Assembly: GCF_000699445.3 (NCBI RefSeq)
Contig: NC_067200.1
Coordinates: forward strand, 13,043,256-13,107,255
DNA length: 64,000 nt
Origin: Schistosoma haematobium
Lineage: Eukaryota; Platyhelminthes; Trematoda; Strigeidida; Schistosomatidae
Reading direction: 5' to 3'
Shown here: positions 1-12,700 of the stretch, one piece after another
Numbering within the stretch: the first letter of the stretch is position 1
Layout: every line of letters starts with the position of its first letter
Translations under genes and position numbers: made by a program
The notes under the pieces: generated by a model
Told to the model about the DNA's origin: nothing
The model's database searches: none
What the model saw: the letters and a program-made list of their open reading frames with translations, nothing else

Positions 1-974
1 TGACTATCATTAAGTAAGGCCCTAGGAGGTTTACTTGCAGCGTCATTCCTACGTCGAGTAAGACGCAGAGAAATACGCGCTCGTACTAGAGCATGATTTG
101 AATCTAGGCATGTGCTCCAGAATGAGCGAAAGTCTTCTATCGAGCCCTCTATCGGTGGCCGATAGCGATGTGATCTATTTGGGTCCAACGTTTGGACGAA
201 TTAGGGGATCTCCATGTTAAAAGATGTTTTTCCTTATGCCTAAAGTTAGTATTTGCAAGGAACAGGCGGTTATCTGAGCATAGCTGCAACAGATGGTGGC
301 CATTATCTGTTCTTTGAGACGACACCATATGATCCACCCCGGTATCTTTCCCTTTCGCTTAGTTTACCTACTTGAGCATTAAAGTCACCAGCCACGATTA
401 CTACATCAGAGCCCTTAGCTTTTCAGAGAAGGTGGGAAAGCTTTCTGTAAAACTCATCTTTTGCATCATCTGAGCTGCAGTCAGTGGGAGAATAGGCAGA
501 GACGACGAAGAGGCAACGACGAGTGTCCCTATCTTTTCGGATCCTTACTGTTCCGTTCAGCCGGACAGCGCACAAACGACTGTCTACTGGGATCCACTCT
601 AAGAGAGCTAGTTCTGCCCTAGGACTCAATGCTATACCTACGCCGGCGAGGCCACGGGAAGCAGAATCAGGGCTTCCAGATACACGAAGCGTAAATCGAG
701 TCGGTTCTTTATTTTGGCATGGTGAGGTCAAATGAATGACGCTACTCGGATCCTGTATGCGCGTTTCTGAGACGCAGCACACATCGATGACGCGAGATTC
801 TAAAGTCCTAGCTAAGGAAGCCTGTTGTCCTATTTGGTACAGTGTTCGGACGTTAAAAGCTCCTACGTGTAGTTTAGAGCGTGGTTTCAGGAGACCAGGA
901 ATAGCGTTCCACGTACTCGAATCGTTTGCCCTATCGGTGCGAGGTGATAAAGAGACGTGAAGAGGGTGAGTCAT
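1..974 (-). pseudogene. LINE endonuclease domain, broken
   Basis: An open frame from 974 down to 423 (183 aa) contains the N-terminal part of the endonuclease: FNVRTLYQIGQQASLARTL near residue 40, the SETR motif (equivalent of the catalytic-glutamate motif) near residue 70, and SAYSPTDCS near residue 160. A stop near 423 is followed by GDFNAQVG (reverse strand, about 390-365), another endonuclease signature. The frame then shifts, and 337-149 gives TQIDHIAIGHR. The usual C-terminal SDHALV reads SNHALV here, so a catalytic-site Asp is changed. The combination of stop, frameshift and altered motif means a dead copy. Confidence 0.8.
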
Positions 975-1590
975 GGAGATAGGAGAGGTATTGGGAGGTG
1001 TAGGAAGGATTTGAATGTGACCAACTTGGTTTCGTGTGCTGTTACGGGTATGAAGGCTGATATCACTTCCCGGCTGCCCACACCGTGGAAGGGTATTTCT
1101 TGAGGAACCTGGAAAGGAAATTGGATTAGTGTTGGTCTTAACGACCTGGAAGCGTGACCGCAGAGCCCAAGGGACAACTGCTTGGGCCGGTCGCGCACGG
1201 CCTTTTTGTGGGAGGTTTTTGACGTGTTAGCTCCGTTCTTCAAAGGGCCTTACTGCCGGAGACGGAAATCCGTGAGGTGTGACATTTTTAGGGTCGACCT
1301 TTTCTAACCCCACTCCTCCTTGTGGGAAGGCAGCATCGCTGCAGATGCTGGTTGTCCGAGGGAAACACCTTACTGCTGTCAAACCCCTCTACAGTCAGCA
1401 GTACGACTTCGCCCTCAGACCTTGAGTTGCTGCTTTTAGTCTTACTGTTCACCAATCAACCTGCCTGGCATGGTAGAACCTACAGGAACATATGTTCCAG
1501 CCAATATAGCTCGGTTGGGTCTTCACGATAGGCATGCCCGACCACCGCGTCAAGGTAGCAGCTTCGGTCGGGCCATTATGCATCACTGAC
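1..1590 (-). mobile_element. CR1-like non-LTR retrotransposon, 5' part
   Basis: On the minus strand this is the 5' end of a LINE, running off the left edge of the window. The segment at about 975-1590 is GC-richer than the surroundings and looks like a 5' UTR or ORF1 remnant. It is followed by an apurinic-type endonuclease domain (974 downward). The protein is clearly related to the LINE at 17.3-20.3 kb: both have the SRLCAVRL and SAY(S/A)PTDCS blocks. The 5' boundary near 1590 is judged only from where GC-rich, repeat-like sequence gives way to AT-rich sequence. The reverse transcriptase would lie beyond the window. Clade (CR1-like, Jockey superfamily) is inferred from general resemblance. 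Confidence 0.8.
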
Positions 1591-2992
1591 TTTTAAGTCT
1601 GCTTTTGAAACATTGAATTCTTAAGCATTCCCAATAATCATATCGTTGAATTCTAAAATGCGTGAAATTTAATTTAGTTATGTATAAGAAACCTTTTGTA
1701 TTTCTAGTTTCATATAACCTTGTCGGAGTAGAAGTTCATGGAAACATTGAATGTACAAATTATGTAGATTATTATCTCAGGAAATTGCGACGAGTATTCA
1801 TCTTTCCAAATGCTTATAAGATACCTCTATTCATTATATGTTGAGTAAAACGTTTCGAACATTTTTAGGAGCCTTTATAGACTCTTCCGAGCCTCCCAAT
1901 TAAATTGATCTCAGAAGACAACTTGGTTTTCCCAATACAACGTGCTTTTTCTAAGAAAAAAAGTGAAATGATAAGTGTGATAAGAAGTAATTCCACGTAT
2001 ACCTCTTTCTAAGATATGTCAAAATAAGATCAAGAGAGTGTCAAACTATCTCGTCTAATTGCATTTTCTTATCATTTGTGTGTGTTTGTGCATGATTGTT
2101 TGTAGTAAAATGAACCATCCTGATTATATTTTAAGACAATTTAATCTGATGTCAACTGTCTTTATCTGTCATTTTGAAATAAGACAAAAATCTTGTCCTC
2201 AATAATAGTTACTATTCTGTTTGATGATTGCTGATAAAAGTCAATTGATTAGACTATAATGGAAAAAGTGATCTATAATAAAGTTGATTTTTCCTTAGAA
2301 ATCAATTTTGAAGGTTTTAATTTTACCATTGTAATAATAAATGAAAAAAAAAACTCAATTTTTATGTGAGCAAGTTTATAAGCGTTTCAATTCTTCACTA
2401 AATTATTTTCTTTCAAAACTTTCGTATTTTACGTTGCCAGTTGGTTTCATTTAGATGATCAATTGAATATCACGAAACACTGAATATCTTTTTCTCTAGG
2501 ATGGGGATTATTCATCCACTGTTCAAACAAAGATCAAATCATAAATTATGGTTTTCAGGCGAGATATTTACTATGTTCTATCGACAAACGATATCGAGAA
2601 TCCGTTGTTGGACGGGTCAGTTACCTTGTATCAAACATATTTAGACTCCTCTGCTAATATCTACTCACTAGATTACTGGGAAATTACATTTATATTAGCT
2701 AAAGGTGTTCATACTTATGTGTATACTAGGTTTATGGAGATTGTTGAATTTTATAGTTGATATCACAGAATGAACTTGGGTAGTTAACCATTGGAAATCG
2801 GACACGAATTCTCACTAGAATCTCAGAAACATTTTCAGTACGTTACCACTGGGTGTCACCCAAGTTGCTCTAATGTTTAAACGTTCATCAGAAGACCTGA
2901 AAGTTGTCTTTTCAATCTCCGGTGAGGTTATGAATAGTCATTATTGAGCAGCCCCTTACCAGGACAAAACAACTTGTCACTGTGTTCTTTCG

Positions 2993-2993
<1 letters not shown>
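1591..2993. other. No gene recognised upstream of gene 1
   Basis: AT-rich sequence with only short chance frames (1662-1844, 2548-2760), neither showing a recognisable domain or splice context. It would hold the promoter or 5' UTR of gene 1 if these are local, but I see no convincing core promoter element. Confidence 0.5.

Positions 2994-3067
<74 letters not shown>
2994..3067. repeat. (TA)n microsatellite
   Basis: An uninterrupted TA dinucleotide run of about 37 units, ending about 200 bp before the start codon of the SAXO-like gene. Its position could affect local chromatin or be length-polymorphic, but nothing in the sequence shows a function. Confidence 0.98.
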
Positions 3068-3070
<3 letters not shown>

Positions 3071-3273
3071 ACACGATTTAATTGGTTGTTCGCGGTTGCT
3101 AATGCTGTTCAATGACCTGAAATTTAGCGTTTATCATATTAAACTTTCTTTTTAAAAAAAATTGTTATTTGTTTGAATCATTTAGTTATTCATTTTTGCT
3201 AATGCAATACACTTCTCTGTTTGATAACAATTATCATTGCTAGCATTCCTTTAAGAACACTTAGAATTAAACA

Positions 3274-3717
3274 ATGAATGATATTTTAAAATCTAATGAA
3301 ATTATTAATAATAATGAATTGGATATCCTTATTGATGATATAAATGATGATGAAGAACTATCTTCATTAATACAATGTTTTCCTAAAGAAACTAAACAAT
3401 TTATATTGAAACTTAGAAATTCACATCTTGATAAATCTAATAATGGTCAATTAAAACAGAATAGTATAAAGCAAACACATCGATGTTTAACAAATTTTGA
3501 TGTTGAAGCACCATTTAGTACATCAACAACATATAGAAATACATTTTGTCATCAAACTAATAATAATGTTAATGAACAAAATGAAACATCTAAATTTCCA
3601 ATAGGTCAACCAATTTTACGATTTGGTGAAATGCCTGTTTTCACTGATTCGATTTTATATCCCGGTCAGAATCGTCGATTACAAAGTACAACACATGAAA
3701 CATTTGTTGAAAAGCCA
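3274..3717 (+). CDS. SAXO-like gene, exon 1
   Basis: 148 codons starting at ATG 3274, with in-frame TAG and TAA just upstream. The donor is GTATGT at 3718. The N-terminal half is acidic and Asn-rich (DIDDINDDEELSS) and looks disordered; the second half has two weak Mn-like modules, the last ending TTHETFVEKP. An AG at about 3260 could serve as a spliced-leader trans-splice acceptor, common in schistosomes but not demonstrated here. Reading past 3717 gives a hydrophobic tail typical of intron translation. Confidence 0.8.
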
Positions 3718-6700
3718 GTATGTTTCTTTTCTTTTCTTTTTTTTCATCGATTGTATCACTTCATGATGTTCATTGTGGATGCTTCAATAATGTGTATTCA
3801 ATATCCCGTATATGTAGTAAAGTTGTATTTCTTTCACATTTTCACAGCATTTTCATAAATTTAATACGATGTGTTTAATTAATTGAGGGGTATAAACCTG
3901 ATTTCATAGATTTAAACTTTTGTAAAAGTGAATACTGTCTCATGATTACTAAAATATTCAGTAGTTAAATTATTAAGATCGATACATATCACATCCGGGC
4001 ATCAAAATAGTATACGTAGTAACAGTACTAGTGTTAGTAGTAACTGATATGACTGGAGATGAAAATATGGGTTTGGGGAATGGAACGAAATCGTGTAACT
4101 AATTTACGAGATTTCAAAATCTAAAGGAATACAAATAGTAAGTGTGCCTGTGAATGATCTTGTCCCTGTCACCCAAAATCTCTGATTAATGTCTACAATC
4201 CTCAATTTATTTAAAAATTTCTAATCAAAGCTTCATAAAACTACTTTTCTCTAGTTATAGTTAGTTTGAAAGTTTAACTAATTACATATGAGTTAATAAA
4301 TAAGCCGTGATTCTGTTCATGTTTATAAGTAAAACAAAAGAGCTTCAATTGACTCATGATCTCAACTATTGAAATTACTACCAATCTCTATAAAACCCCT
4401 TCTGATACAAATTACGAAAATTTTACAGAACACACATAAATACTGAATTTAGAAATAAATTTAAGTAGTATCATTATTACGAGATAAATTGTTTACGCAG
4501 TTCAATAATTAATTTTGTTTCTTTATCAAGGCTTTTCACAATAGAATACTGAAGGTATATTTTTTGGCCCCCGAATGCCCTGGTATGGTCGAGAGTGGGG
4601 TGGGCTCGCCTCCCTCTCGAAATGCTCTCACACAGACACGCGTATACAGCCTCTGCCAGGGAAGTCCTACTCACTGCCTTCTCGTGACGGGGGTGTTGTT
4701 TACGAAAATGAGAGGACGAAAAGCGAATGTCCGAAGCTTTAACCGGATCTCAAACAAATGGTGCATTTGGGCTCCAGTATCCTGCGGGAACAAATGGCGT
4801 ATGAACCAATCGTTGGTCACCGGCTACCATGGGATTGCATCTCCTTACGATGCTCCACTGCCTTGTGGGTCGGACCTGTAGGTCAAAGGCTCGGGGTGTG
4901 GCCCCCTAAGATAACCACCTGCTTCGGTCTGGGCACCCGGGCAGTATCACAGCCCTCACACAAATCGAATGATTTATGTGGCGCATATCTACTTGGTGCT
5001 TCCTTGTACCAATGGTTATGTGTTTAACTAATAAATAATAATAATTTTTTCGGCAAAATGACACTATTATGTCGCGAATTTCATTATAATTCTATATTTT
5101 TTATTCACTTACAAACATTCTTATTCTTTTCTTTACAAAATATCCAAGCTTACCAATTTAGGATGTTAAATGTGATGTAATAAATAAAAGTGTATAATTT
5201 TGCATGATTATAGTGAAATAGTAATGGAGTTCGATGACGTTTTGCATTTTTTCTAGTGATTATTTGTTCTTTTACTGTAATCTATTGAATGGATCATAGT
5301 TTGAATAAAAGAAACGAATAATTATTTAAATGTTTATGTTGTATAGTGAAAATTATACTCTTCTATACAGTACTTAGTTAACAGTTTATTGAAAATATAG
5401 TGGATTGGTTGAAGTTAGACATTAACACCGTTTGATGCCGGTTCAGTGGTCTGGAGGTTAAGTGTTCGCGCGAGACTGATAGGTCCTGAGTTCGAACCTC
5501 GCGGTTCGGGGTCGTGGATGCGCGCTTCTGAGAAGTCAGACAATAGTGCGAGACGTCCATCCAGTGCTTCCAGATTTTCCATGGTGGTTTAGCTTCAATT
5601 AACTTATGAATTCAACCATAAAATAGAAAAATGCCTGAAAAAATTTCATATTACACTTTTATTGAAGATTAACACAGAGAGAGAATGACCTCACATAGAC
5701 GTTGAGATTTGATACTAATCATAAACAAGACAGTCACGTGTTTTTCAAGCTAGAGAATTATAAACTATCTAGTTTTATAATGATTGCTCATTCAAATAAT
5801 TACTAGCATCAAAATGGATTTCTTGAAAGCATAATGAAAAGTTGTGGAATCAACTAGTTGATGTTGAAGTAGTGATGATACGTTTATGTTATGGGGTGGG
5901 AATTATCTTTCTAATTGCTAAAAATAAAAATCCTGGATTGTTTTTAAGGTTTTGTGGTTCTCTGATCTATAAATCTCCTTCACAATCTTAAAATACTATT
6001 CGAGTTAGATGATAAAAAACATGAGAGTAACAGGCTTCCCATTCGAAAATGGGAGAATTTCATTAAGAAAGTAGGTTTCCACAAAAACATGGTTTTATTT
6101 TTACTATAGATGTTTACACTATCTATTCTGTTGACTAAACAAAAATTGGATTAACCCATCCAACAAATTAGAAAGCACAAAACACTTCTAAAATCTTCCG
6201 CTCGAGCTAAAAATCTATGTCATCTCATCATATTCATTGTTACATTTTAATTTAACAGCTAATTATATATATTGGTTACTACGGAATCTAAGATTACTTG
6301 ATTCATTTTACTTTGGGTTTGTGGATCATCACCAAATTAAAATGAACCAAGATTATATTTTTCTTCTGATTTTGACACATGTATTAGCTGATATTGTGGT
6401 GCGTGCTACTTATATTGATATAAGTAGTATATTGTGCGAGTCAGGAATGTAATGTCTGGCAGCAGAAGATGAGGGAAGATCAAGATAGCAAGAGCCTGAA
6501 TAGAATGCAGTTTGTATGAAAATGTAAGAATAATGAAGTCTGAGGCATTTTGAGACAACTGGTGGACATTTTGCAAATTAACGATTTAATATATAGTTCT
6601 CAGATTTTACTGAGATGCTCTGTAATGTCGTGTAAAGTGCATTCGGTTGTTCTCACCCGCGTCCTGTTCACTGCAACATCAGTTCACAAAAAAAAGACTG

Positions 6701-9700
6701 ACTTCGTGTCAAATGGATTACACAATAAAATAATACATGGATATAACGATAATAGTTTTGTTTATTTTCCCAAATTCGTATTGTTGCAATTAACTGTCGA
6801 TTTCTAATCAAGAGTATTGTTTTTCTCGGTGAATTTTAGATACGTTCAAACACTCATCTACTCAAATACTCGGTGTATTTTTTAAGAATATGTTTTTCAA
6901 TTACATCAGATGACAATGTTTTCCATTTGCGTGAAATGTTAAAATCGTTCTTCGTTTGAATCATTTTTAATGAATTTTGAAACAATTATAATGAATGTAA
7001 ATCACTACAAAATAGTTTTTATATTTAACAAATATGTTATCCATTGTGACGACTCATTACTTATTTATTTGGACACAGAAATATTGGTACAAAGAGGCAC
7101 CAGATACATATGCGCCACACAAGTCACTAGATTTATGTGTGGACTGTGATACTGCCCGGGTGCTCAGACCAAAGCAGGTGGTTTTCTTAGGATGCCACAC
7201 TCGCGCCTTCGACTTAGAGGTCTGATCTACAGGGCAGTGAAGCAATGTAAAGAGATGCAATCCCATGGTAGCCGGTGACCAAGAACAGGTTCATACGCCA
7301 TTTGTTCCTTCAGGATCCTGGAGCTCATGTGCACCATTGGTTTGGAATCAGGGTTTTCCAACTCCCCTAAGAGGACTCACCGTGTGCTCCGGACATTCGC
7401 TTTTTGTCTTCTCAATTTCGTAAACAACAGCCATACCGAGCGAATGTAGTGGTTAGAACTTCCCTGACAGTGACTGTATATGCGTGGCCATATGAGAGCG
7501 TTTCAAGAGGGAGAGCTGACTTTTCCCGCCCTCGGTCGTACCATGGCATTTGGGGGTTCAACTGACTAATGGAATGTTTAGAATATGATAAACGGTTTTC
7601 GTAGAACAGAATGACTGTAAATTTGCTTCTATCTACTAGAGAATTAAATCTACCATTAATATTAAAAATCCCCAGTTTGAAAATTAGAAGACATCAATGA
7701 AAAATATTGTCTTCAGTTAAATCTTTATCCGACGTTTATACACATATATGTGCGTAGTAACACACATTGAAGCTCTTCTTATGCACATTTCTGCTTGGTG
7801 ACATATCTTCCTGAATAATTGATATGTCATAGAAATGTACTTTTTGTTAGATTCTTCCTTAAGAAACAAAATTCTGGTGTGCAGTAGCAATCTAGATTAA
7901 ATCTTTCTTATTTACTAATATACTAATGTGCAATAATGAAAATGCCGTCTGTAAAACTACGGAATAAGTTTTCCTTCTTGATAGACCTATTTTCTAATAT
8001 TCCCAAATAAAGTCAACTTCTATTTGACATATTGATGAACCTACAGTTATTCTATCAATTCATCTTGAATATTGTTGAACACTACATCTTAAATGTGATT
8101 TTTTGGGTCTGTCCTCAAGCACTCCAATTTTTATTTGTTTTTCAGATGTCTTTTCTTAGATATCAATCCGATCACTTGATTAGCTATTTATTGATTAATC
8201 TCAAGGTATTTTCGATTCTTATCCTTATTTGTCACAAGAATTTTTGGAATTTCGTTTTAACAGACAATATTAATCTTGATAAAGATCCTACTGAAAATAA
8301 TGTTTCCTTATGTGTTTCGTTTTATTACTTAAATTCAAAATATTTGCTCCTCAAATAATGTGGTGTGATGTGTGCTACTGAAGATGAAAGATATAAATAG
8401 TATTCCTCATCCGTCGAAAGTGAAACGCCTGGAAGCAGAGGGTTAAGAAGACCGAAGAGAAGAGAGCGAGAACAGAGAGTGATTGATGTGGAACCGAAGG
8501 TACAATCAAATCTGTGACAGTTGATTGACATTTTGCAAACGAATTATTTACTGTATGGTTCTCAGATTTTACAAAGATATTCTGTAATGTGTTAAAATGC
8601 GTAGTCAGTTTCCCTTATATATGTTCTCGTTCACTAATGTGAGGACGGCCCACGGGTGAACTCGAAGAAGCTCAGAAAAAACCTGAGACATTCCATCCAA
8701 TCATCTTTTGGATGAACATCCCAGAATAGCGACATGTATCTTCCCTATCGGACAAATGCTAAAAGCCATTGTTTGCGGATTGGATGACTATAATGATGAT
8801 TTCATTTTTACTAAAACCTATAAATACTTGGGAGTTTTGTACCACATTTGACACTGTTGGAATAACATTCCTCCTCACTCGTCTTCTGTCTTGTCATTTT
8901 ACGACCTGGCGGGTTCTAGAGTTCGAGTGCTCGCGTAATACGCGGTATATCAAGAATCTAAGCTCTAGATATAACAACTACACTAGAACTTGAGTTACAT
9001 TTTAATCAGCTAATAAATAATGGTCAAAAATTAGTCAGAAATCTGTTCATTTGTACTCATCATGACCATATAAATAACCATGCTAAATACAAACTTCACT
9101 TCCTAGCCGATTCCATAAAATAATTTTCCACAATTACTTGACTGCTAGCATAGTGCCAATAATTTCGGTAAAAAATTAAATGATCCATCCAGTGTATAAT
9201 CACGCCATCTCTTTTTTATGGTAGTCATAGTTTACTTCTACATTCAACGATTGTCTTTTTCAGATAACTTACACAGAACCTGCAAAACCGGTACCAACAA
9301 ATCTTCGTGTTGAAGGTGAACGAGATTTTTTAACTACAAATAAAAGTGTTTACACAGTCAAACCGATAACAGGATGTCCTGTACGTAGACTAAAGGTAAA
9401 TAGTTATTGAATAGTGTTTTATTGTAATAGCACTCAAAGTGTATTAAAATCGTTTCAAATATAAAAATGTGGTACTTGTTTTGCCAATCCTCCTTGTCCA
9501 TCCATGATGCTACTCAGACAAATGAAACTCTCCACCTCTTCCAGAGTCTCTCCATCAAGTGAGATGGGTTGGTGTTCGCCGTGTTGAATTTGAGGATCTT
9601 GGTTTTCCCTTTGTGTATGTTGAAGCCTATTGATCCAGAGGCTGTTGCTACACTGTTTGTCTTGACCTGCATTTTTTGGTGTGTATGGGCTAGAAGAGCT

Positions 9701-12700
9701 AGGTCATCTTCAAAGTTCAAATCTTCTAGTTGATTCCGAGCTGTTCATTCTATTTTTGTAGTGGGTAATAAACAACTCTATATTTTGTGTCTATTAGTTG
9801 ATTAATTGAGGTTTTTGGGTGAAAATGTTTCTTCGTAGTTGTAAGTTGGTGAGAACATTTTGGAATTTATCCTCTGTCAATATTGGATAAAATTCAACCA
9901 GTTTTCCATAGTTTAAGCATTTAATATAACTATTATCACCTTGTAGATTTATTGGTACTATCTGAAAGAACAGCGTTTGTTGCGCTCTTTAATAACATAA
10001 ATTTAAACATTTAGTTCAAAACAATTGTCTTCTGGGAATTACCTATTTCTTATCACATTCCAGATGTGATGATTTCCTTCCATAATATCATGAAATGAGT
10101 GTAGGAAAACTAGTCAAATTGACTAGACAGCAGGGTTAGCTTGGTGTTTAAGATCTTTTCAACAGGGTTCATATGTAAAATCATCTCAAAAATTTCTATT
10201 TAGTTCATGCGGTCTATCATCTGAATACAAAGAATATCATACTATATTAAAATAATTTCAAATTACCTCAATTCTTTCATACATACGTTTATAAATAATG
10301 TAAATGGTTGAACAGAATTGGGTGGTAAGGATTAACTTTCCTGCTCCTACTTTAGGCTATTTGTTTATTATTTGTTCCAGAGGTTTGGTCTTTTTCTATT
10401 GAAGTCACTATCCATTTGTGGTGGTTGTTTGAATCTTCTCATTGATGTTTAGGACTCTAATTAACTAGTCTCTTTCGGCATATGTGCATCCTGTGGATTG
10501 TCTCGATATTGTCTCAACTCAGAAGCATTATAAGCAGGGATGGATAGCTCCTAATATTGGAATTCAGGAAGCCCGATTTGTCCTATTTAGGACTTGTCAA
10601 CTTTATGTACCTGGATCTCGTAGTTGGTGTTTAATACGAGATTCGAACCCAATACCGTTCTCCTCAAACACTATCTCCTTATCCACATGGCATCTGCGTT
10701 TAAAATGAAAGGTACTGGGTTCGAGTCCCGGAGTGAACATCAACTCAGATGTAGGTACATCCAGCTAATGAGTCCCAACTAGAACGAGACGCACACCCTG
10801 GATTCCACTGTTAGCCACCATCCTTTTCTGCTTATATAAAGAAATCATTTTAATTTAAATTTATTTATAATATAGAGGATCGACTGTCAGTTAGTTTTTG
10901 AATAAGTTGAGTGTAAAACGAAAACCATAATATTTAGTTCTAAGAATTTATCTGTTCAACTGTAAATTTACACAACCAAGTACATACTTAACTTGTTTAA
11001 CAATATCACCGGATAGTCTCAATCTTCCATTATGGCAAATAACTTTTTTTCCCAATATTTAAGATGCCAAGTACTCCAAAACCACGTGTTAGCGAACCAT
11101 TTTCTGGTGAAACTCAATTTCGTGCAGATTTTCCCCCAGAACGTGCATGGAATAGTGTTGATCCAATGAGCTCAATTGTACCACAACCATGTCAACCGCC
11201 AAAAGCACAAATCCAATTGCGCGACACAAACGAGATATCTTTTCACACAGAACAGCGTGATCAATTTCAAGGTCATGATGCTAAGGTTAGCCAGTCCACT
11301 TACGTTTCCAAATATTACGTTTATCTTCTAAATTGAAGATAACTTGTTGAAATTACTGTATTCAAGTGGATTTGTTTTATGGATTACATTTATTTAAAAT
11401 TTTTAGATTGACCATTGACAATTTAATGAACATGTCAACTTGCAAAAGATATATCACATTCTTCATCTTATTAAAACTATTTTATTAACTTGTGTAAAAA
11501 CTCTTACCATACATTTAGATGTTGATCTAGCGCTCTGATTTGAAACGATGGACGAGACCATAATTTATGGACAAACCAATCAGATACAAGATAACAGGTA
11601 TTGGATGTTCATCCATTCACTTGGCTAAATAGAGTTTTGGCATTTACGTTGATGTCACTTCTTGATGAAAACCTTTGATCTAATTCCTAATCCTAACCAT
11701 CAACCGTAAATCATAATCTTTATCCTTCACACAGGTTTATAACCGTCATTTAACTCTAGTAAGTAGGTGGATATTCTGAATGTCACTTTAGAGTCGCTCA
11801 AAGTTCGTCCATAAGTTATAATCTCACCGCGAATTCGACTAATTTATAGTGTACATTCATCAATGTCCATTAAAATTAAACCGCTATCTATCTTATACTC
11901 TCGAAGAGTTACAGTTTCTAATCTTTTTGAATAATTATTAATGCAATTAGATTTTTACTATTCTCATAATGTAATTTAGATTTCATTAATGCAGATCAAA
12001 TAAACACATTATAATTACTTCTACTGACTGGGGTCGAACATTTTGTCGAGTAGCTTGTATCCATGATCTGATACCAAAAAGGACATGTATTGCAGTTGTT
12101 CTTATATTGTAATACTCATCAATATGGTCAACGCTCTGCCATTTCAAAACAAAAATAATTTACGTGCTACTCATGTAGACACATCGATTACTCCTCACCG
12201 GTACTTACCCATATCAGAGGGGTTAGTATTGTAGAAAGTGATCTCCTATAGTCTAAATTCTAAACTAATCCCCGGACTATAAGTACAGAGTCTTAGCTTA
12301 GCCAAAGTCAGAACAAGTGAGCTATTTTGCTCAATAAACTTTATATGTTTGTAAAACGTAGATTAACACCTGGTGTTGTTTGCTCGTATCTTCCAATTGT
12401 TGTTTAGGACTGCAGTTGATCAGTCTCTTGTTGGTACATGTGCATCCTGTTCGGATGGCCCCGATATTGCCTTAAGTCAAAAGCGTTATAAGCAAAAATG
12501 GATAGTGGCTAGCAGTGGAATCCAGGGCGCGCGTTTCATCCTAAACAACAATGGAAAGATACAAACAAACAACATCAAATGAACTTGAACTTCACCCCAT
12601 TGCACAAGCAGTTGGCTATTAGGACTCAGTAGCTAAATGGATAACGCGATAGTGTTTGAAGCGAACGGTACTGGGTTCGATTCCCGAAGTAAACATCAAC

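Noticed and set aside
4564..4881. 105-codon frame in family C as a protein gene
   Set aside because: Copies at 7.05, 16.8 and 40.2 kb are conserved as DNA, not as one protein frame, and the element ends in a SINE-like tail.
6395..8638. Complete LTR retrotransposon between the two direct D copies
   Set aside because: The interval holds an inverted family C element and unassigned AT-rich sequence, with no gag/pol, primer-binding site or polypurine tract seen.
11064..11336. 90-codon open frame as an independent small gene starting at ATG 11064
   Set aside because: ATG follows directly after a splice acceptor AG, and the frame joins in phase to exons on both sides of the SAXO-like gene; it is an internal exon.
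12630..12690. A functional tRNA gene
   Set aside because: A- and B-box-like sequences are present, but the cloverleaf is not complete and the segment is the head of a family A repeat.
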